A DNA stretch of 64,000 bases, taken from NCBI GenBank assembly GCA_964016885.1, contig OZ024748.1, positions 34,418,269 to 34,482,268 of the forward strand, in the 5' to 3' direction. Below are positions 15,375 through 31,766 of the stretch, piece by piece. The notes under the pieces are model-generated. The model did no database searches and was not told where the DNA came from. It saw nothing but the letters and a program-made list of their open reading frames with translations. The position numbers and the translations under genes were made by a program. Numbering within the stretch: the stretch's first letter is position 1; the number at the start of each line of letters is the position of its first letter. This DNA is from Eledone cirrhosa. Lineage: Eukaryota; Mollusca; Cephalopoda; Octopoda; Eledonidae.

Positions 15375-18300
15375 ACTAGACCTACGCCAGATACAATGTA
15401 ATTAGACCAACACCAGTCGCAATGTAACTAGACCAACACCAGTCACAATGTAATTAGACCAACACCAGACACAATGTGTCTAGTCAAACACCAGTCACAA
15501 TGTAATTAGACCAACAGCAGTCACGATGTAACTAGACCAACACAAGTCACAATGTAACTAGACCAACACCAATCACAATGTAACTAGAGTAACCCAACAC
15601 AAGTCACAATGTAACTAGACCTATGACAGTCACAATGTGACTAGACCTACGCCAGTCATAATGTAATTAGACCAACACCAATCACAATGGAACAAAACCA
15701 ACACAACTCACAATGCTACTAGACCAACACCAGTCAATATGTGACTAGACCAACACCAATTACAATGTAACTAGACCAGCGCCAGTCACAATGTAACAAA
15801 GCTAACGCCAGTCACAATGTAACTAGACCAACGCCAGTCAAATGTTACTAGACCAACACCAGTCACAATGTAACTAGACCAACGCCAATCACAATGTCAT
15901 TGGACCAGCACCAGTCCCAATGTAACTAGACCAACGGTAATCACAATCTAACAAGACCAACACCAGTCACCATGTAACTAGACCAACGCCATTCTCAATG
16001 TAACTATGCCAACACCAGACACAATGTAACTAGACCAACCGCAGTCACGATGTAATTAGACCAACACCAGTCACTATGTTACTAGACCAATGCTAATCAC
16101 AATGTCACTAGACAAACACCAGTCACAATTTAACTAGACCAACACCAGTCACAATGTAATTAATACCAACACTAGTCACAATGTAACTAGAACAACACCA
16201 GTCACAATGTAACTAGAACAACGCCAATCACAATGTCACTAGACCAACACCAGTTACAATGTTACTAGACCAACACCAGTGACAATGTAATGGGACCAAC
16301 ACCAGTCACAATGTAACTAGACCAACACAAATCACAAGGATACTAGACCAACACCAGTCACTGTGTAACTAGAGCGACACAAATTACAATGTGACTAGAC
16401 CAGCGCCAGTCCCAATGTAACTAGACCAACGGCAATCACAATGTAACAAGACCAACACCAGTCACAATGTAACTAGACAAACGCCAATCGCAATGTCAGT
16501 AGACGAACACCAGTCACAATGTAACTAGACCAACACCAGTCACAATGTCAATAGAACAACAGCAGTCAGAATGTAACTGGACCAACCGCAGTCACAATGT
16601 AATTAGACCAATGCCAATCACAATGTCACTAGACAAACACCAGTCACAATTTAACTAGACCAACACCAGTCACAATGTAATTACACCAACACCAGTCACA
16701 ATGTAACTAGACCTACGCCAGTCACAATATAATGAAACCAACACCAGTCACAATGTAACAAGACCAAAGCCAGTCACAATGTAACTAGTCCAACGCCAAT
16801 TCCAATATAACTAGACCAACACCAGTAACAAGGTAACTAGACCAAGGCCAGTCACAATGTAGCTAGAACAACACCAGTTACAATGTAACTAGGCTAACAC
16901 CAGTCACAATGTAACTAGACAAACACCAGTCACAATGTAACTAGAACAAGAGCAGTCACTATGTATTTAAACCAACACCAGTCACAATTTAACTAGACCA
17001 ACACCAGTCACAATGTAGCTAGCCCAACGCCAATCGCAATGTCACTAGACCAACACCACTCACAATGTAACTAGACCAAAACCAGTAACAATGTAATTAG
17101 ACCAACACCAGTCACAATGTAACTAGACAAACACTAGTCACAATGTCACTAGACCATCCCAACACCAGTAACAATGTAACTAGACCTGCGCAAGTCTCAA
17201 TGTGACTAGACCAACACTAATCACAATGTAACTAGACCAACACCAATTACAAGGATACTAGACCAAAACCAGTCACTATGTGACTAGAGCGACACAAATT
17301 ACAATGTAACTAGACCAGCGCCAGTCCCAATGTAACAAGACCAATGCCAGTCAAATTTTACTAGACCAACGCCAATCACAATGTAACTAGACCAACAGCA
17401 GTAACAAGGTAATTAGACCAACACAAGTCACAATGTAACTAGACCAACGCCAATCACAATGTAACTAGACCAACAGCAGTAACATGGTAATTAGACCAAC
17501 ACAAGTCACAATGTAACTAGACCAACACCAGTCACAATGTAACTAGACCAACTCCAATCACAATGCACCTGCACCAACGCCAATCACAATGTAACTAGAC
17601 CAACACCAGTCACAATGTAACTAGACCAACACCAGTCACAATGTAACTAGACAAACGCCAATCGCAATGTCAGTAGACCAACTCCAGTCACAATGTTATT
17701 AGAACAACACCAGTCAAAATGTAACTAGACCGACCGCAGTCACAATGTAATTAGACTAACGCCAGTCACAATGTTACTAGACCAACACCAGTCACAATGT
17801 ATCTAGAACATTGCCAATCACAATGTCACTAGACAAACACCAGTCACAATTTAACTAGACCAACACCAGTCACAATGTAATTAGACCAACAACAGTAAAC
17901 AATGTAACTAGACCAACACCAGTCACAATGTAACTAGACCAACGCCAATCACAATATTACTAGACCAACACCAGTCACAATGTAACTAGACCAACACCTG
18001 TCACAATGTAGTTAGACCAACACCAGTCTCAATGTAACTAGACCAACACCAGTCACAATGTAATTAGACGAACACCAGTCACAATATAACTAGACCAACA
18101 CTAATCACAATGTAACTAGACCAACCCAACACCATTCACAATGTAACTAGACCTACGCCAGTCACAATGTGATTAGACCATCCCAACACCAGTAACAGTG
18201 TAACTAGACCTGCGTCAGTCTCAATGTGACTAGACCAAAACCAATCACAATGTAACTAGACCAACAGCAATCACAATGCTACTAGACCAACACCAGTCAA

Positions 18301-19621
18301 AATGTGACTAGACCAGCACCAATTACAACGTAACTACACGAGCGCCAGTCACAATTTATCAAGGCCAACACCAGTCACAATGTAACTAAACCAACACCAA
18401 TCACAATAAAACTAGAGCAACAGCAATCACAATGTCACTAGACCATTAACAGTCACAGTGTAACTAGAACAACACCAGTCACAATGTGTCTAGTCCAACA
18501 GCAGTCAACCTGTAACCAGACCAACACCAATCACAATGTAACTAGTCCAACCCAAGACCACTTACAATGTAACTAGACCTACGCCAGTCACAATGTGACT
18601 ATACCATCCCAAAAGTAGTAACAATGTAATTAGACCTGCGCCAGTCTCAATGTGACTAGACCAACACCAATCACAAGGATACTAGACCAACACCAGTCAC
18701 TATGTGACTAGACCGACACCAATTACAATGTAACTAGGCCAGCGCCAGTCCCAATGTAACAAGACCAACGTCAGTCAAAATGTTACTAGACCACAGCAGT
18801 CACAATGTAACTAAACCAACACAAATCACAATATAACTAGACCAACACCAATCACAATATAACAAGACCAACGTCAGTTACAGTGTAATTAGACAAACGC
18901 CATTCAAAATGTAACTATACCAACGCCAATCACATTGTAACTAGAGCAACACCAGTCATAATGTAACTAGACCAACGCAAGGTACCATGTAACTAGACAA
19001 ACGCCAATCACAATGTAACTAGACCAACACCAGTCACAATGTAACAAGACCAAGGCCAGTCACAATGTAACTAAACCAACGCCAATCACAATGTAACTAG
19101 ACCAACACCAGTAACAAGATTACTAGACCAACACCAATCACCATGTATCTAGAGTAACGCCAATCACAAAGTTACCAGACCAACACAAGTCACAATGTGA
19201 CTAGACGAACACCAGTCACAGTGTAATTAGACCAACGCCAAACACAATTTAACTAGACCAACGACAATCACAACATAACTAGACCAAAGACTGTCACCAT
19301 GTAACTAGAACAACGACAGTCACAATGTAACTAGACCAGCGACCGTCATAATATAACTAAATCTACATCAATCAGAATGTAACTAGACCAACACCAATCA
19401 CAATTAACTAGACCAGCGCCAGTCACAATGTAATTAGACCAACACCAATCACAATGTAACTGGAGCAACCGAACGCCAATCACACTATAACTAGACCTAC
19501 GCCAGTCACAATGTAACTAGACCATCCTAACACCAGTAACAATATAACCACACCAACACCAATCACAATGTAACGAAACCGTCGACAGTTAACATGTAAC
19601 TAGACCAACGCCAGTCACAGT

Positions 19622-22600
19622 GTAACTATACCAACACCAGTCACCATTTTACTAGACCAACACCAATCACAATGTAACTAGAACAACACCAGTCATAAAG
19701 AAACTAGACCAAAGTCAGTCACAATATAAATACACCAACACCATTCACAATGTAACCTAACCGTCGACAGTTACCATGTAACTAGCCCAACGCCAGTCAC
19801 AATGTAACTAGACCAACACCAGTCACAACGTGACTAGACCAACACCAGTTACCATTTCACTAGACGAACACCAGTCGCAATGTAACTAGACAAACGCCAG
19901 TCAGTATGAAAGTATACCAACGCCAGTCACAATGTAACTAGACCAACACCAGTCACAATGTAATTAGACCAACATCAGTCACAATGTAAGTAGACCAACA
20001 CCAGTCACAATGTAATTAGACCAACACCAGTCACAATGTGACTAAACCAACACCAGTCACAATGTAATTAGACCAACAGCAGTCACAATGTAACTAGACA
20101 AACACCAGTCACCAGGTAACTAGACCTACGCCAGTCATAATGTAACTAGACCAACCCAACACCAGTCATAATGTAACTAGACCTACGCCAGTCACAATGT
20201 GACTAGACGATGCCAGCACCAGTAACAATGTAACTAGACCTGCCCCAGTCTCAATATGACTAGACCAACACCAATCACAATGTAACTCGATCAACACCAA
20301 TCAATATGTGACTAGACAAACACCAATTACATTGTAACAAGGCCAACGCCAGTCACAATGTAACTAGACCAACGCCAGTCAAATGTTACTAGACCAACGC
20401 CAGTCAGAATATAACTAAATCGACAACAATCACAATAAAACTAGACCAACACCAATCACAATGTAACTAGACCAACGCCAATCAGAATGTAACAAGACAA
20501 ACACCAATCACAATGTCACTAGACCATCACCAGTCACAATGTAACTTGACCAACAACAGTCACAATGTAACTAGGCCAAACCAGTCACAATGTAATTAGA
20601 CCAACAACAGTCACAATGTGTCTAGTCCAACACCAGTCACAATCTAATTAGACCAACAGCAGTCACAATGTAACTAGACGAACACAAGTCACCAAGGAAC
20701 TAGACCAACACCAATCACAATGTAACTAGACCAACCCAACATCAGTCACAATGTAACTAGACCTACGGCAGTCACAATGTGACTAGACCACCGCAACACA
20801 AGTAACAATGTCACTAGACCTGCGCCAGTCTCAATGTGACTAGACCAACACCAATCACAATGTAACTAGACCAACACCAATCACAAGGATACTAGACCAA
20901 CACCAGTCTCTATGTGACTAGAGCGACACCAATTACAATGTAACTAGACCAGCGCCAGTCCCAATGTAACAAGACAAACGCCAGTCAAAATTTTACTAGA
21001 CCAACGCCATTCACAGTGGAATTAGACAAGCACCATTCATAATGTAGCTACACCAACGCCATTCACCATGTATCTAGACCAATTTCAGTCACCATGTAAC
21101 TAGACCAACGCCAGTCACAATGTAACTAGACCAACGCCAGTCACAGTGTAACAAGACCAACACCAGTCACCATTTAAGTAGAACAAAACCAGTCACAATG
21201 TAACTAGACCAACGCCAGTCACAATATGACGAGACCAACACCAGTCACGATGTGACTAGACCAACACCAGTCACAATATAACTAGACCAACGCCAGTCCC
21301 AATGTAACTAGACCAACGCCAATCCCAGTGTTACTAGACCAACACCAGTAACAAGGTAATTAGAACAATACCAATCACCGTGTAACTAGAAGAATGCCAC
21401 TCACAATGTAACTAGACCAACAGCAGTCACGATGTAACTAGACCAACGCCAGTAACATTGTAACTAGACCAATACCAGTCACCATGTAACTAGACCAACA
21501 CCAATCACAATATAACTACACCAACGCCAGCCCATCGCAATGTAACTAGACCAAGACCAGTCACAATGTAACTACACCAACACCAATCACAATGTAACTA
21601 GAGCAACATCAGTCACTATGTAATTAGACCAATACCAGTCACAATGTAAGTAGACCAACACCAGTCACAATGTAACTAGACCATCCCAACACCAGTAACA
21701 ATGTAACTAGACCAACACCAATCACGATGTAACTAGACCAACACCAGTCCCAACGATACTAGACCAACACCAGTCGCAAAGCAATTGGATAAACACCACT
21801 CCCGATGTAACTAGACCAACGCCAGTCACAGTGTAATTAGACCAACACCAGTCACAATGTAACTAGACAAACACCAGTAACAATGTAATTAGACCAACAC
21901 CAGTCATAATGTAACTAGACCAACCCAACACCAGTCACAATGTCACTAGACCTACGCCAGTCACAATGTGACTAGACCATCCCAACACCAGTCACAATGT
22001 AACTAGACCTGCGCCAGTCTCAATGTGACTAGACCAACACCAATCACAATGTAACTAGACCAACACCAATTACAAGAATACTAGACCAACACCAGTCACT
22101 ATGTGACTAGAGCGACACAAATTACAATGTAACTAGACCAGCGCCAATCCCAATGTAACAAGACCAATGCCAGTCAAATGTTACTAGACCAACGCCAATC
22201 ACAATGTAACTAGACCAACAGCAGTAACAAGGTAATTAGACCAACACAAGTCACAATGTAACTAGACCAACACCAGTCACAATGTAACTAGACCAACTCC
22301 AATCACAATGTACCTGCACCAACGCCAATCACAATGTCACTAGACCATCACCAGTCACAATGTAACTTGAACAACACCAGTCACAATGTAACTAGACCAA
22401 CACATGTCACCATGTAACTAGACCAACACCAATCACAATGTAACTAGACCAATCCAACATCAGTCACAATGTAACTAGACCTACGCCAGTCACAATATGA
22501 CTAGACCATCCCAACACCAGTAACAATGTAACTAGATCTGCGCCAGTCTCAATGTGACTAGACCAAACCAATCACAATGTAACTAGACCAACACCAATCA

Positions 22601-25600
22601 CAAGGATACTAGACCAACACCAGTCTCTGTGTGACTAGAGCGACACCAATTACAATGTAACTAGACAAGTGCCAGTCCCAATGTAACAAGACCAACGCCA
22701 GTCAAAATGTTACTAGACCAACGCCATTCACAGTGTAATTAGACAAGCGCCATTCATAATGTAACTACACCAACGCCATTCACCATGTATCGAGACAAAT
22801 TCCAGTCACCATGTAACTAGACCAACGCCAGTCACAATGTAACTAGACCAACGCCAGTCACAATGTAACAAGACCAACACCAGTCACCATTTAAGTAGAA
22901 CAACACCAGTCTACATGTACCTAGACCAACGCCAGTCACAATATAACGAGACCAACACCAGTCACAATGTAACTAAACCAACACCAGTCACAATGTAACA
23001 AGACCAACACCAGTCACAATGTAACTAGACCAACTCCAATCACAATGTACCTGCACCAACGCCAATCACAATGTTACTAGACCAACACCAGTCACAATGT
23101 AACTAGACCAACGCCAATCACAATGTCACAAACCAACAGCAGTCACAATGTAACTAGACCAACACCAGTGGCAATGCAATTTGACCAACACCAGTCACAA
23201 TGTAACTAGACCAACACCAGTGGCAATGCAATTTGACCAACACCAGTCACAATGTAACTAGACAAACACCAATCACAATGTAATTAGACCAACACCAGTG
23301 ACAATGTAACTAGACCAACCCAACACCAGTCACAATGTCACTAGACCTACGCCAGTCACAATGAGACTAGACCATCCCAACACCAGTAACAATGTAACTG
23401 GACCTGCACCAGTCTCAATGTGGTTAGACCAACACCAATCACAATGTAACTAGACCAACACCTATTACAATGATACTAGACCAACGCCAATCACAATGTA
23501 ACTAGACCAACAATAGTAACAAAGTAATTAGACCAACACAAGTCACAATGTAACTAGACCAACACTAGTCACAATGTAATAGACCAACTCCAATCACAAT
23601 GTACCTGCACTAACGCCAATCACAATGTAACTCGACCAACATCAGTCACAATGTAACTACACCAACGCCAGTAACAATGTAACTAGACCAACGTCAATTA
23701 GAATGTAACTAGACCAACGCCAGTCACAATGTACCTAGAACAACACCAGTCACCATGTAACTCGAGGGACGCCATTCACAATGTAACTCGGCCAACACCA
23801 GTCATAATGTAACTAGACCAACCCAACATCAGTCACAATGTAACTAGACCTACGCCAGTCACAATGTGACTAGACCATCCCAACATCAGTAACAATGTAA
23901 CTAGACCTGCGCCAGTCACAATGTAACTAGACCAACGCTAGTCACAATGTAACAAGACCAACATTAGTCACCATTTAAGTAGAACAACACCAGTCACCAT
24001 GTAACTAGACCAACACCAGTCACAATATAACAAGGCCAACGCCAGTCACAATGTAACTAGACCAACGCCAGTCAAATGTTACTAGACCAACGCCAGTGAG
24101 AATATAACTAAACCGACAACAATCACAATAAAACTAGACCAACACCAATCACAATGTAACTAAACCAAACCAACATCAGTCACAATGTAACTAGACCTAC
24201 GGCAGTCACAATGTGACTAGACCACCGCAACACCAGTAACAATGTCACTAGACCTGCGCCAGTCTCAATGTGACTAGACCAACACCAATCACAATGTAAC
24301 TAGACCAACACCAATCACAAGGATACTAGACCAACACCAGTCTCTATGTGACTAGAGCGACACCAATTACAATGTAACTAGACCAGCGCCAGTCCCAATG
24401 TAACAAGACAAACGCCAGTCAAAATTTTACTAGACCAACGCCATTCACAGTGGAATTAGACAAGCGCCATTCATAATGTAGCTACACCAACGCCATTCAC
24501 CATGTATCTAGACCAATTTCAGTCACCATGTAACTAGACCAACGCCAGTCACATTGTAACAAGACCAACACAAGTCACCATTTAAGTAGAACAAAACCAG
24601 TCACAATGTAACTAGACCAATGCCAGTCACAATATGACGAGACCAACACCAGTCACGATGTAACTAGACCAACACCAGTCACAATATAACTAGACCAACG
24701 CCAGTCCCAATGTAACTAGACCAACGCCAGTCACAATGTAACTAGACCAACGCCAATCCCAGTGTTACTAGACCAACACCAGTAACAAGGTAATTAGAAC
24801 AATACCAATCACCGTGTAACTAGAAGAATGCCACTCACAATGTAACTAGACCAACAGCAGTCACGATGTAACTAAACCAACGCCAGTAACATTGTAACTA
24901 GACCAACACCAGTCACCATGTAACTAGACCAACACCAATCACAATATAACTACACCAACGCCAGCCCATCGCAATGTAACTAGACCAAGACCAGTCACAA
25001 TGTAACTACACCAACACCAATCACAATGTAACTAGACCAACATCAGTCACTATGTAATTAGACCAATACCAGTCACAATGTAAGTAGACCAACACCAGTC
25101 ACAATGTAACTAGACCATCCCAACACCAGTAACAATGTAACTAGACCAACACCAATCACAATGTAACTAGACCAACACCAGTCCCAACGATACTAGACCA
25201 ACACCAGTCGCAAAGCTATTGGACAAACACCACTCCCGATGTAACTAGACCAACACCGGTCACAGTGTAATTAGACCAACACCAGTCACAATGTAACTAG
25301 ACAAACACCAGTAACAATGTAATTAGACCAACACCAGTCATAATATAACTAGACCAACCCAACACCAGTCACAATGTGACTAGACCATCCCAACACCAGG
25401 AACAATGTAACTAGACCTGCGCCAGTCTCAATGTGACTTGACCAACACCAATCACAATGTAACTAGACCAACACCAATTACAAGAATACTAGACCAACAC
25501 CAGTCACTATGTGACTAGAGCGACACAAATTACAATGTAACTAGACCAGCGCCAATCCCAATGTAACAAGACCAATGCCAGTCAAATGTTACTAGACCAA

Positions 25601-25668
25601 CGCCAATCACAATGTAACTAGACCAACAGCAGTAACAAGGTAATTAGACCAACACAAGTCACAATGTA
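19622..25668 (+). repeat. ~6.07-kb higher-order repeat, copy 1
   Basis: The variant order in this block recurs 6,070 bp to the right with very few differences. Landmarks: AGTCATAAAGAAACTAG, CCGTCGACAGTTACC, ACCTACGGCAGTCAC at 20,761 and again at 26,831. Within the block, landmarks recur at about 3.41-3.43 kb (ACCTACGGCA at 20,761 and 24,194; TACAAGAATA at 22,071 and 25,479), so the block is itself a partial duplication. The right edge is a junction at about 25,668, where GTAACTATACC resumes the left-edge sequence. Confidence 0.9.
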
Positions 25669-28600
25669 ACTATACCAACACCAGTCACAATGTGACTTGA
25701 CCAACACCAGTCACCATTTTACTAGACCAACACCAATCACAATGTAACTAGAACAACACCAGTCATAAAGAAACTAGACCAAAGTCAGTCACAATATAAA
25801 TACACCAACACCATTCACAATGTAACCTAACCGTCGACAGTTACCATGTAACTAGCCCAACGCCAGTCACAATGTAACTAGACCAACACCAGTCACAACG
25901 TGACTAGACCAACACCAGTTACCATTTCACTAGACGAACACCAGTCGCAATGTAACTAGACAAACGCCAGTCAGTATGAAAGTATACCAACGCCAGTCAC
26001 AATGTAACTAGACCAACACCAGTCACAATGTAATTAGACCAACATCAGTCACAATGTAAGTAGACCAACACCAGTCACAATGTAATTAGACCAACACCAG
26101 TCACAATGTGACTAAACCAACACCAGTCACAATGTAATTAGACCAACAGCAGTCACAATGTAACTAGACAAACACCAGTCACCAGGTAACTAGACCTACG
26201 CCAGTCATAATGTAACTAGACCAACCCAACACCAGTCATAATGTAACTAGACCTACGCCAGTCACAATGTGACTAGACGATGCCAGCACCAGTAACAATG
26301 TAACTAGACCTGCCCCAGTCTCAATATGACTAGACCAACACCAATCACAATGTAACTCGATCAACACCAATCAATATGTGACTAGACAAACACCAATTAC
26401 ATTGTAACAAGGCCAACGCCAGTCACAATGTAACTAGACCAACGCCAGTCAAATGTTACTAGACCAACGCCAGTCAGAATATAACTAAATCGACAACAAT
26501 CACAATAAAACTAGACCAACACCAATCACAATGTAACTAGACCAACGCCAATCAGAATGTAACAAGACAAACACCAATCACAATGTCACTAGACCATCAC
26601 CAGTCACAATGTAACTTGACCAACACCAGTCACAATGTAACTAGGCCAAACCAGTCACAATGTAATTAGACCAACAACAGTCACAATGTGTCTAGTCCAA
26701 CACCAGTCACAATCTAATTAGACCAACAGCAGTCACAATGTAACTAGACGAACACAAGTCACCAAGGAACTAGACCAACACCAATCACAATGTAACTAGA
26801 CCAACCCAACATCAGTCACAATGTAACTAGACCTACGGCAGTCACAATGTGACTAGACCACCGCAACACCAGTAACAATGTCACTAGACCTGCGCCAGTC
26901 TCAATGTGACTAGACCAACACCAATCACAATGTAACTAGACCAACACCAATCACAAGGATACTAGACCAACACCAGTCTCTATGTGACTAGAGCGACACC
27001 AATTACAATGTAACTAGACCAGCGCCAGTCCCAATGTAACAAGACAAACGCCAGTCAAAATTTTACTAGACCAACGCCATTCACAGTGGAATTAGACAAG
27101 CGCCATTCATAATGTAGCTACACCAACGCCATTCACCATGTATCTAGACCAATTTCAGTCACCATGTAACTAGACCAACGCCAGTCACAATGTAACTAGA
27201 CCAACGCCAGTCACAGTGTAACAAGACCAACACCAGTCACCATTTAAGTAGAACAAAACCAGTCACAATGTAACTAGACCAACGCCAGTCACAATATGAC
27301 GAGACCAACACCAGTCACGATGTGACTAGACCAACACCAGTCACAATATAACTAGACCAACGCCAGTCCCAATGTAACTAGACCAACGCCAATCCCAGTG
27401 TTACTAGACCAACACCAGTAACAAGGTAATTAGAACAATACCAATCACCGTGTAACTAGAAGAATGCCACTCACAATGTAACTAGACCAACAGCAGTCAC
27501 GATGTAACTAGACCAACGCCAGTAACATTGTAACTAGACCAATACCAGTCACCATGTAACTAGACCAACACCAATCACAATATAACTACACCAACGCCAG
27601 CCCATCGCAATGTAACTAGACCAAGACCAGTCACAATGTAACTACACCAACACCAATCACAATGTAACTAGAGCAACATCAGTCACTATGTAATTAGACC
27701 AATACCAGTCACAATGTAAGTAGACCAACACCAGTCACAATGTAACTAGACCATCCCAACACCAGTAACAATGTAACTAGACCAACACCAATCACGATGT
27801 AACTAGACCAACACCAGTCCCAACGATACTAGACCAACACCAGTCGCAAAGCAATTGGATAAACACCACTCCCGATGTAACTAGACCAACGCCAGTCACA
27901 GTGTAATTAGACCAACACCAGTCACAATGTAACTAGACAAACACCAGTAACAATGTAATTAGACCAACACCAGTCATAATGTAACTAGACCAACCCAACA
28001 CCAGTCACAATGTCACTAGACCTACGCCAGTCACAATGTGACTAGACCATCCCAACACCAGTCACAATGTAACTAGACCTGCGCCAGTCTCAATGTGACT
28101 AGACCAACACCAATCACAATGTAACTAGACCAACACCAATTACAAGAATACTAGACCAACACCAGTCACTATGTGACTAGAGCGACACAAATTACAATGT
28201 AACTAGACCAGCGCCAATCCCAATGTAACAAGACCAATGCCAGTCAAATGTTACTAGACCAACGCCAATCACAATGTAACTAGACCAACAGCAGTAACAA
28301 GGTAATTAGACCAACACAAGTCACAATGTAACTAGACCAACACCAGTCACAATGTAACTAGACCAACTCCAATCACAATGTACCTGCACCAACGCCAATC
28401 ACAATGTCACTAGACCATCACCAGTCACAATGTAACTTGAACAACACCAGTCACAATGTAACTAGACCAACACATGTCACCATGTAACTAGACCAACACC
28501 AATCACAATGTAACTAGACCAATCCAACATCAGTCACAATGTAACTAGACCTACGCCAGTCACAATATGACTAGACCATCCCAACACAAGTAACAATGTA

Positions 28601-31600
28601 ACTAGATCTGCGCCAGTCTCAATGTGACTAGACCAAACCAATCACAATGTAACTAGACCAACACCAATCACAAGGATATAAGACCAACACCAGTCTCTGT
28701 GTGACTAGAGCGACACCAATTACAATGTAACTAGACAAGTGCCAGTCCCAATGTAACAAGACCAACGCCAGTCAAAATGTTACTAGACCAACGCCATTCA
28801 CAGTGTAATTAGACAAGCGCCATTCATAATGTAACTACACCAACGCCATTCACCATGTATCGAGACAAATTCCAGTCACCATGTAACTAGACCAACGCCA
28901 GTCACAATGTAACTAGACCAACGCCAGTCACAATGTAACAAGACCAACACCAGTCACCATTTAAGTAGAACAACACCAGTCTACATGTACCTAGACCAAC
29001 GCCAGTCACAATATAACGAGACCAACACCAGTCACAATGTAACTAAACCAACACCAGTCACAATGTAACAAGACCAACACCAGTCACAATGTAACTAGAC
29101 CAACTCCAATCACAATGTACCTGCACCAACGCCAATCACAATGTTACTAGACCAACACCAGTCACAATGTAACTAGACCAACGCCAATCACAATGTCACA
29201 AACCAACAGCAGTCACAATGTAACTAGACCAACACCAGTGGCAATGCAATTTGACCAACACCAGTCACAATGTAACTAGACCAACACCAGTGGCAATGCA
29301 ATTTGACCAACACCAGTCACAAGGTAACTAGACAAACACCAATCACAATGTAATTAGACCAACACCAGTGACAATGTAACTAGACCAACCCAACACCAGT
29401 CACAATGTCACTAGACCTACGCCAGTCACAATGAGACTAGACCATCCCAACACCAGTAACAATGTAACTGGACCTGCACCAGTCTCAATGTGGTTAGACC
29501 AACACCAATCACAATGTAACTAGACCAACACCTATTACAATGATACTAGACCAACGCCAATCACAATGTAACTAGACCAACAATAGTAACAAAGTAATTA
29601 GACCAACACAAGTCACAATGTAACTAGACCAACACTAGTCACAATGTAATAGACCAACTCCAATCACAATGTACCTGCACTAACGCCAATCACAATGTAA
29701 CTCGACCAACATCAGTCACAATGTAACTACACCAACGCCAGTAACAATGTAACTAGACCAACGTCAATCAGAATGTAACTAGACCAACGCCAGTCACAAT
29801 GTACCTAGAACAACACCAGTCACCATGTAACTCGAGGGACGCCATTCACAATGTAACTCGGCCAACACCAGTCATAATGTAACTAGACCAACCCAACATC
29901 AGTCACAATGTAACTAGACCTACGCCAGTCACAATGTGACTAGACCATCCCAACATCAGTAACAATGTAACTAGACCTGCGCCAGTCACAATGTAACTAG
30001 ACCAACGCTAGTCACAATGTAACAAGACCAACATTAGTCACCATTTAAGTAGAACAACACCAGTCACCATGTAACTAGACCAACACCAGTCACAATATAA
30101 CAAGGCCAACGCCAGTCACAATGTAACTAGACCAACGCCAGTCAAATGTTACTAGACCAACGCCAGTGAGAATATAACTAAACCGACAACAATCACAATA
30201 AAACTAGACCAACACCAATCACAATGTAACTAAACCAACCCAACATCAGTCACAATGTAACTAGACCTACGGCAGTCACAATGTGACTAGACCACCGCAA
30301 CACCAGTAACAATGTCACTAGACCTGCGCCAGTCTCAATGTGACTAGACCAACACCAATCACAATGTAACTAGACCAACACCAATCACAAGGATACTAGA
30401 CCAACACCAGTCTCTATGTGACTAGAGCGACACCAATTACAATGTAACTAGACCAGCGCCAGTCCCAATGTAACAAGACAAACGCCAGTCAAAATTTTAC
30501 TAGACCAACGCCATTCACAGTGGAATTAGACAAGCGCCATTCATAATGTAGCTACACCAACGCCATTCACCATGTATCTAGACCAATTTCAGTCACCATG
30601 TAACTAGACCAACGCCAGTCACAATGTAACTAGACCAACGCCAGTCACATTGTAACAAGACCAACACAAGTCACCATTTAAGTAGAACAAAACCAGTCAC
30701 AATGTAACTAGACCAATGCCAGTCACAATATGACGAGACCAACACCAGTCACGATGTAACTAGACCAACACCAGTCACAATATAACTAGACCAACGCCAG
30801 TCCCAATGTAACTAGACCAACGCCAGTCACAATGTAACTAGACCAACGCCAATCCCAGTGTTACTAGACCAACACCAGTAACAAGGTAATTAGAACAATA
30901 CCAATCACCGTGTAACTAGAAGAATGCCACTCACAATGTAACTAGACCAACAGCAGTCACGATGTAACTAAACCAACGCCAGTAACATTGTAACTAGACC
31001 AACACCAGTCACCATGTAACTAGACCAACACCAATCACAATATAACTACACCAACGCCAGCCCATCGCAATGTAACTAGACCAAGACCAGTCACAATGTA
31101 ACTACACCAACACCAATCACAATGTAACTAGACCAACATCAGTCACTATGTAATTAGACCAATACCAGTCACAATGTAAGTAGACCAACACCAGTCACAA
31201 TGTAACTAGACCATCCCAACACCAGTAACAATGTAACTAGACCAACACCAATCACAATGTAACTAGACCAACACCAGTCCCAACGATACTAGACCAACAC
31301 CAGTCGCAAAGCAATTGGACAAACACCACTCCCGATGTAACTAGACCAACACCGGTCACAGTGTAATTAGACCAACACCAGTCACAATGTAACTAGACAA
31401 ACACCAGTAACAATGTAATTAGACCAACACCAGTCATAATATAACTAGACCAACCCAACACCAGTCACAATGTGACTAGACCATCCCAACACCAGGAACA
31501 ATGTAACTAGACCTGCGCCAGTCTCAATGTGACTAGACCAACACCAATCACAATGTAACTAGACCAACACCAATTACAAGAATACTAGACCAACACCAGT

Positions 31601-31766
31601 CACTATGTGACTAGAGCGACACAAATTACAATGTAACTAGACCAGCGCCAATCCCAATGTAACAAGACCAATGCCAGTCAAATGTTACTAGACCAACGCC
31701 AATCACAATGTAACTAGACCAACAGCAGTAACAAGGTAATTAGACCAACACAAGTCACAATGTAAC
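25669..31766 (+). repeat. ~6.07-6.10-kb higher-order repeat, copy 2
   Basis: This is the near-identical tandem copy of 19,622-25,668. The offset is 6,070 bp up to about 30,600, then 6,096 bp because this copy has one extra 26-bp unit near 30,620. Its start has one more unit than copy 1. Beyond 31,766 the sequence continues as a partial third repeat to about 32,360, and another partial start (TACAAGAATA at 32,389) follows. Confidence 0.9.
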